Below, piece after piece: positions 63,298 through 64,000 of a stretch of DNA of 64,000 nucleotides. The position numbers and the translations under genes were made by a program. How positions within the stretch are numbered: the stretch's first letter is position 1; every line of letters starts with the position of its first letter. The notes under the pieces were generated by a model. It searched no databases, was not told the DNA's origin, and saw only the letters and a program-made list of their open reading frames with translations. Source of the DNA: Thermoanaerobacterium sp. RBIITD (GTDB taxonomy: Bacteria; Bacillota; Thermoanaerobacteria; Thermoanaerobacterales; Thermoanaerobacteraceae); contig NZ_LT906662.1 in assembly GCF_900205865.1 (NCBI RefSeq), positions 1,116,001-1,180,000 of the forward strand, written 5' to 3'.

Positions 63298-64000
63298 TTA
63301 TTTCCCTATCAAAACTCTATCGATGCCCTGCAAATCCTTTATGATCTCAATATGCGAATAACCATAATTTTTGAGGAGATTTTCCACATCTTGTGCCTGG
63401 TCATAACCTACTTCAAATGCCATCATTGCATCTTTTTTCATATAATTATGCGAATCTTTTATTATTCTCCTATAAAAGTCAAGGCCATCTTCCCCACCGT
63501 CTAAGGCAATTATCGGCTCCTTCTTGACTTCTTCCTGTAAATCCTTTATCTCATTGCTTCTTATATAGGGTGGATTTGATACGATAACATCAAATTTTAC
63601 ATTATTTGGAAGTGAAGAATATAAATCACTTCTTATGAATGTGACCTTGTCCTCTACATTATTCATAATTGCATTTTCGCGAGCTATTTTAAGTGCATCG
63701 ATGCTTATATCAACTGCAAAGACTTGTACATCCTTATATTTGGCTATGCTTACTGCTATTGCACCACTTCCTGTGCCGATGTCAAGAACTGCATCGCCAT
63801 TTTTAAGCCTTTTTAAGACTTCCTCAACTAGAATCTCTGTGTCATTCCTCGGTATTAAAACAGAAGGGCTTACATTAAATATAAGTCCCATAAAATACTT
63901 CTTTCCAACAATATATTGGTATGGTATATTCTCTTTTCTCATTTCCAAAAGGTCAAAAAATCGTTTTATATCATCGGGGCTCAATTCTTTATCCCTATTT
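63298..64000 (-). CDS. prmC: Release factor glutamine methyltransferase PrmC (partial, N-terminus beyond window)
   Basis: The frame stays open to the window edge; a TTG at 63984 is probably internal because the sequence upstream (RDKEL) continues in frame. About 234 residues are visible of a usual 280. The catalytic NPPY motif (VIVSNPPYIRSNEI) and the SAM site (VLDIGTGSGAIAVSIAKY) are intact, and SPSVLIPRNDTEILVEEVL is characteristic. It methylates Gln of the GGQ motif in RF1 and RF2. It is 18 bases upstream of the first chromate-transporter gene. Confidence 0.93.
   Translation of the reverse strand, partial: NRDKELSPDDIKRFFDLLEMRKENIPYQYIVGKKYFMGLIFNVSPSVLIPRNDTEILVEEVLKRLKNGDAVLDIGTGSGAIAVSIAKYKDVQVFAVDISIDALKIARENAIMNNVEDKVTFIRSDLYSSLPNNVKFDVIVSNPPYIRSNEIKDLQEEVKKEPIIALDGGEDGLDFYRRIIKDSHNYMKKDAMMAFEVGYDQAQDVENLLKNYGYSHIEIIKDLQGIDRVLIGK

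Overview
The window looks like chromosomal DNA of an anaerobic, spore-forming, low-GC Firmicute close to Thermoanaerobacterium. Support comes from AT-rich intergenic DNA with strong AGGAGG-type ribosome binding sites, frequent GTG/TTG starts, SLH-anchored surface proteins, cohesin and dockerin modules, a sporulation block (spoIID, spoIIQ, spoIIID, mbl), flagellar rod genes, c-di-GMP enzymes, and a lactate racemase/electron-bifurcating lactate dehydrogenase cluster. No rRNA, tRNA, insertion sequence, phage gene or CRISPR array was seen. Nearly all genes are on the minus strand; only the collagen-like protein and its glycosyltransferase are on the plus strand.

Region 1 (1-9.1 kb) is a surface/secreted island: a tandem 5'-nucleotidase cut by the window edge, a secreted PHP-family phosphoesterase carrying both a cohesin and a dockerin, an SLH-anchored cohesin protein, then divergently a BclA/collagen-like protein and a glycosyltransferase. 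Region 2 (9.2-12.6 kb) is a signalling operon (HD-GYP phosphodiesterase, LuxR-type regulator with a degenerate receiver, chemoreceptor) whose promoter lies below a 60-base poly-A/T tract. Region 3 (12.7-20.1 kb) is lactate metabolism: GntR/FadR-type regulator, lactate permease, EtfB, EtfA, lactate dehydrogenase and lactate racemase, with two TGGTCTGACCA operators. Region 4 (20.1-26.2 kb) holds pgeF with a 46-residue membrane protein, an EAL-CBS-GGDEF protein, a DUF362 ferredoxin protein, murJ and fabZ.

Region 5 (26.3-32.1 kb) is the conserved sporulation/flagellar block spoIID-spoIIQ-spoIIID-mbl-flhO-flhP-flgJ, with recognisable sigma-E (spoIID) and sigma-F (spoIIQ) promoter sequences. In Bacillus this block directly follows ywmB-murA; here ywmB-murA lie about 20 kb away at 52-54 kb. 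Between them are a three-gene operon of very large surface proteins (32.1-41.4 kb), a trio of small DUF1659/DUF2922/YvrJ proteins (42.0-42.8 kb), a methylmalonyl-CoA operon (43.0-48.1 kb), a PPDK-like ATP-grasp protein and a dipeptidase.

Region 6 (54.5-64 kb) is housekeeping: wecB, wecA, comEB, upp, rpiB, ywlE, sua5, a ZIP metal transporter, prfA, two half-size chromate transporters and prmC (cut by the window edge).

The least expected signals are non-coding. Three minus-strand intergenic RNAs (about 41.65-41.75, 53.95-54.01 and 60.72-60.83 kb) combine a TATAAT-type -10, C-rich unpaired stretches and an intrinsic terminator, as C-rich antisense small RNAs or attenuators do. The methylmalonyl-CoA operon has a promoter followed by a leader that ends in a terminator with a possible antiterminator partner. 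murA has no ATG, GTG or TTG that would keep its catalytic Lys-Asn pair.
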